Positions 5,999-7,307 of a stretch of DNA of 7,307 nucleotides are shown here, piece after piece (within the stretch, counting starts at the first letter, position 1; each line of letters starts with the position of its first letter). The notes under the pieces are model-generated. The model was not told where the DNA came from. It ran no database searches and saw only the letters and a list, made by a program, of their open reading frames with translations. The stretch comes from JBMYQA01 sp049600855 (GTDB lineage Bacteria; Bacteroidota; Bacteroidia; Cytophagales; Flammeovirgaceae): NCBI GenBank assembly GCA_049600855.1, contig JBMYQA010000296.1, forward strand, positions 1 to 7,307. Direction: 5' to 3'. The position numbers and the translations under genes are program-made.

Positions 5999-7152
5999 GC
6001 AAACGAAAGATATGTGTAGTTGTTACTGCTCGCCCATCCTATAGTCGAGTAAAAACAGCACTCAGGGCTATTGATGAGCATCCTGATTTAGAACTTCAAC
6101 TAGTTATAGCAGCTTCTGCTTTATTGGAACGCTATGGCTCTGCCATCAACTATATCAAAAAAGATGGTTTTAAGATTTCCGCTAAAGTATTCAATGTATT
6201 AGAAGGTGAAAACTTAGCAGCAGCAGCCAAAACTACTGGTATAGGTATTTTAGAGCTATCCACTGTATTTCATAACCTACAGCCCGATATCGTTGTTACC
6301 ATTGCCGACCGTTTCGAGACCATGGCAACAGCGATTGCTGCCAGTTACATGAATATTCCATTAGCGCATATTCAGGGGGGGGAAGTAACGGGTAATATTG
6401 ATGAAAAAGTGAGACATGCCATTACCAAACTGGCTGATTATCACTTGGTAGCTTCAGAAGGGGCACAAGAACGAGTGCTGAAACTCGGAGAAGAGCCCGA
6501 AAGTATATTTAATACTGGTTGTCCATCCATAGATTTAGCTAAAGAAATCTTGGACTCACCGGGTCTAAATTTCGACCCTTACGAAAAATATGGAGGTGTA
6601 GGAGCAAAAGAAGCTATTTCAAACGGCTATTATGTGGTGATGCAACACCCCGTAACGTCTGAATACAGCGAAGCCCGCAATCATATTGAGCAAACATTAG
6701 AAGCGATGCGAACTGCTGATAGACCTGTATTTTGGTTTTGGCCCAATGTAGATGCAGGCTCAGATGGTACGTCTAATGGCATTCGCTCTTTCCGTGAAAG
6801 ACACCCCGACAACCGTTTCCATTTCTTCAAAAATATGGAGCCCACCGATTTCTTACGTTTACTCTATAACTCAAGTGCTTTAATTGGGAATAGTAGCGTA
6901 GGTATTCGTGAATGTGCATACCTTGGTATTCCAGTGGTCAACATTGGTATTCGCCAATTCAGAAGAGATCGCGGAAATAATGTGATTGATGTAGCGTATA
7001 ACAGCCAAGAAATTAAAAATGCTTTAGCCAAGTTCAATCTCAACGGTCGTCCGCAGTCATCTGATGTGTATGGAGGTGGAAATGCGGGAAAAAATATTGC
7101 GGATGTGTTGAGTAAAGTCCCCTTACGTTTTCATAAAACTATTGTATATTAA
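5995..7152 (+). CDS. neuC: Hydrolysing UDP-HexNAc 2-epimerase, NeuC/LegG type
   Basis: Releases a 2-epimerised N-acetylhexosamine from its nucleotide sugar (UDP-GlcNAc to ManNAc in NeuC; the bacillosamine analogue in LegG), supplying the NeuB substrate. It has 385 residues, normal length, two Rossmann-like domains of the GT-B type. Visible family elements are TARPSYSR (11-18), where many NeuC proteins have GTRADY; ADRFE (104-108) with D105; HIQGGE (125-130) with E130; D136 and E137 in GNIDEKVRH; H218 in MQHP; and GNSSVGIRE (298-306) for nucleotide binding. By motif, D105, E130 and H218 match acidic and His residues needed in WecB/NeuC enzymes. The ATG at 5995 is chosen because it overlaps the previous stop as ATGA and the protein begins right at the first strand. 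A TTG at 5944 would add 17 unconserved-looking residues. A run of eight G lies in codons 127-130. Confidence 0.88.
   Translation: MSKRKICVVVTARPSYSRVKTALRAIDEHPDLELQLVIAASALLERYGSAINYIKKDGFKISAKVFNVLEGENLAAAAKTTGIGILELSTVFHNLQPDIVVTIADRFETMATAIAASYMNIPLAHIQGGEVTGNIDEKVRHAITKLADYHLVASEGAQERVLKLGEEPESIFNTGCPSIDLAKEILDSPGLNFDPYEKYGGVGAKEAISNGYYVVMQHPVTSEYSEARNHIEQTLEAMRTADRPVFWFWPNVDAGSDGTSNGIRSFRERHPDNRFHFFKNMEPTDFLRLLYNSSALIGNSSVGIRECAYLGIPVVNIGIRQFRRDRGNNVIDVAYNSQEIKNALAKFNLNGRPQSSDVYGGGNAGKNIADVLSKVPLRFHKTIVY
6375..6382 (+). repeat. G8 homopolymer inside neuC
   Basis: Eight consecutive G spell the end of Gln127, both Gly codons (GGG GGG) and the first base of Glu130 in the HIQGGE motif. Tracts of this length in an AT-rich gene can slip during replication. 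Gain or loss of one G would shift the frame within the active site. Confidence 0.9.
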
Positions 7153-7179
7153 GTCCCCATTCTAGTCCACAGAATTGTT

Positions 7180-7307
7180 GTGAAGATTTTAGGATTAATT
7201 CCAGCCCGAGGAGGTTCTAAAGGCGTTCCCAGAAAGAACATTAAATTGCTTTGCGGCAAACCTTTAATTCAGTATACGATTGATGCAGCAATCGAATCAA
7301 AGGCGTT
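7180..7307 (+). CDS. neuA: CMP-nonulosonate (sialic acid) cytidylyltransferase, NeuA type, 5' fragment
   Basis: Only the first 42 codons are present; the gene runs off the window. They carry the nucleotide-binding signature of CMP-sialic acid synthetases, IPARGGSKGVPRKN (7-20), with the Arg10 and Lys19 expected to contact CTP, followed by GKPLIQYTI (26-34), which is standard for the family. The enzyme would activate the nonulosonic acid made by the NeuB-type synthase to its CMP form for glycosyl transfer. The start is a GTG at 7180. The frame is open back to the neuC stop at 7150-7152, but no ATG or TTG lies between, so GTG is the only usual choice. The gap to neuC is 27 nt, without a Shine-Dalgarno. 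LegF (legionaminate) or PseF-like specificity cannot be told apart from this fragment. Confidence 0.85.
   Translation, partial: MKILGLIPARGGSKGVPRKNIKLLCGKPLIQYTIDAAIESKA

Noticed and set aside
1..7307. tRNA, rRNA, CRISPR array, insertion sequence or phage genes
   Set aside because: I saw no regularly spaced repeats, transposase motifs, terminal inverted repeats or tRNA-like cloverleaf in the window.

Overview
The window is a piece of a surface-polysaccharide (capsule or O-antigen type) biosynthesis locus. All recognised genes lie on the + strand. The DNA looks AT-rich by eye, and almost no gene start has a Shine-Dalgarno sequence. The spacers before the starts are instead rich in A, C and T. 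Together with the small winged-helix/nucleotidyltransferase-like gene just ahead of a nucleotide-sugar dehydrogenase, this suggests Bacteroidota or a close relative in the FCB group. That assignment is an inference from style and remembered protein families, not from a marker gene.

Layout. Positions 1-339 contain no convincing gene. They hold three small perfect hairpins in a row (197-273) and one doubtful 37-codon minus-strand ORF. From 340 on, genes are tightly packed. They are a wHTH/NTase-like putative regulator (340-867), a TviB/WbpO-type UDP-HexNAc 6-dehydrogenase (864-2162, ATGA overlap with the regulator), a WbpP/TviC-type 4-epimerase (2210-3268), a UDP-glucuronate 4-epimerase-type SDR (3285-4301), a NeuB-family nonulosonate synthase (4356-5360), a methyltransferase-fold protein (5357-5998), a NeuC-family hydrolysing 2-epimerase (5995-7152) and the first 42 codons of a NeuA-family CMP-nonulosonate synthetase (from 7180, cut by the window end). 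A terminator-like hairpin sits over the dehydrogenase stop codon and could split or attenuate the transcript.

How the genes work together. Two precursor branches are visible. Dehydrogenase plus WbpP-like epimerase should give UDP-GlcNAcA and UDP-GalNAcA, as in Vi antigen synthesis, and the second epimerase may interconvert a further UDP-hexuronate pair. NeuC-, NeuB- and NeuA-type enzymes form the core of a sialic/legionaminic acid-type (nonulosonic acid) pathway: release of a 2-epimerised HexNAc, condensation with phosphoenolpyruvate, then CMP activation. No dehydratase, aminotransferase, glycosyltransferase, flippase or polymerase is in the window, so the exact nonulosonate and the finished polymer cannot be named.

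The most unusual points are the methyltransferase-like gene wedged between neuB and neuC with 4-nt overlaps on both sides, motif changes in NeuB and NeuC suggesting a divergent enzyme pair, a G8 tract in the NeuC active-site codons, and a putative regulator whose nucleotidyltransferase domain looks catalytically dead. None of this clearly amounts to an undescribed system. It reads as a glycan locus with several less-studied components.
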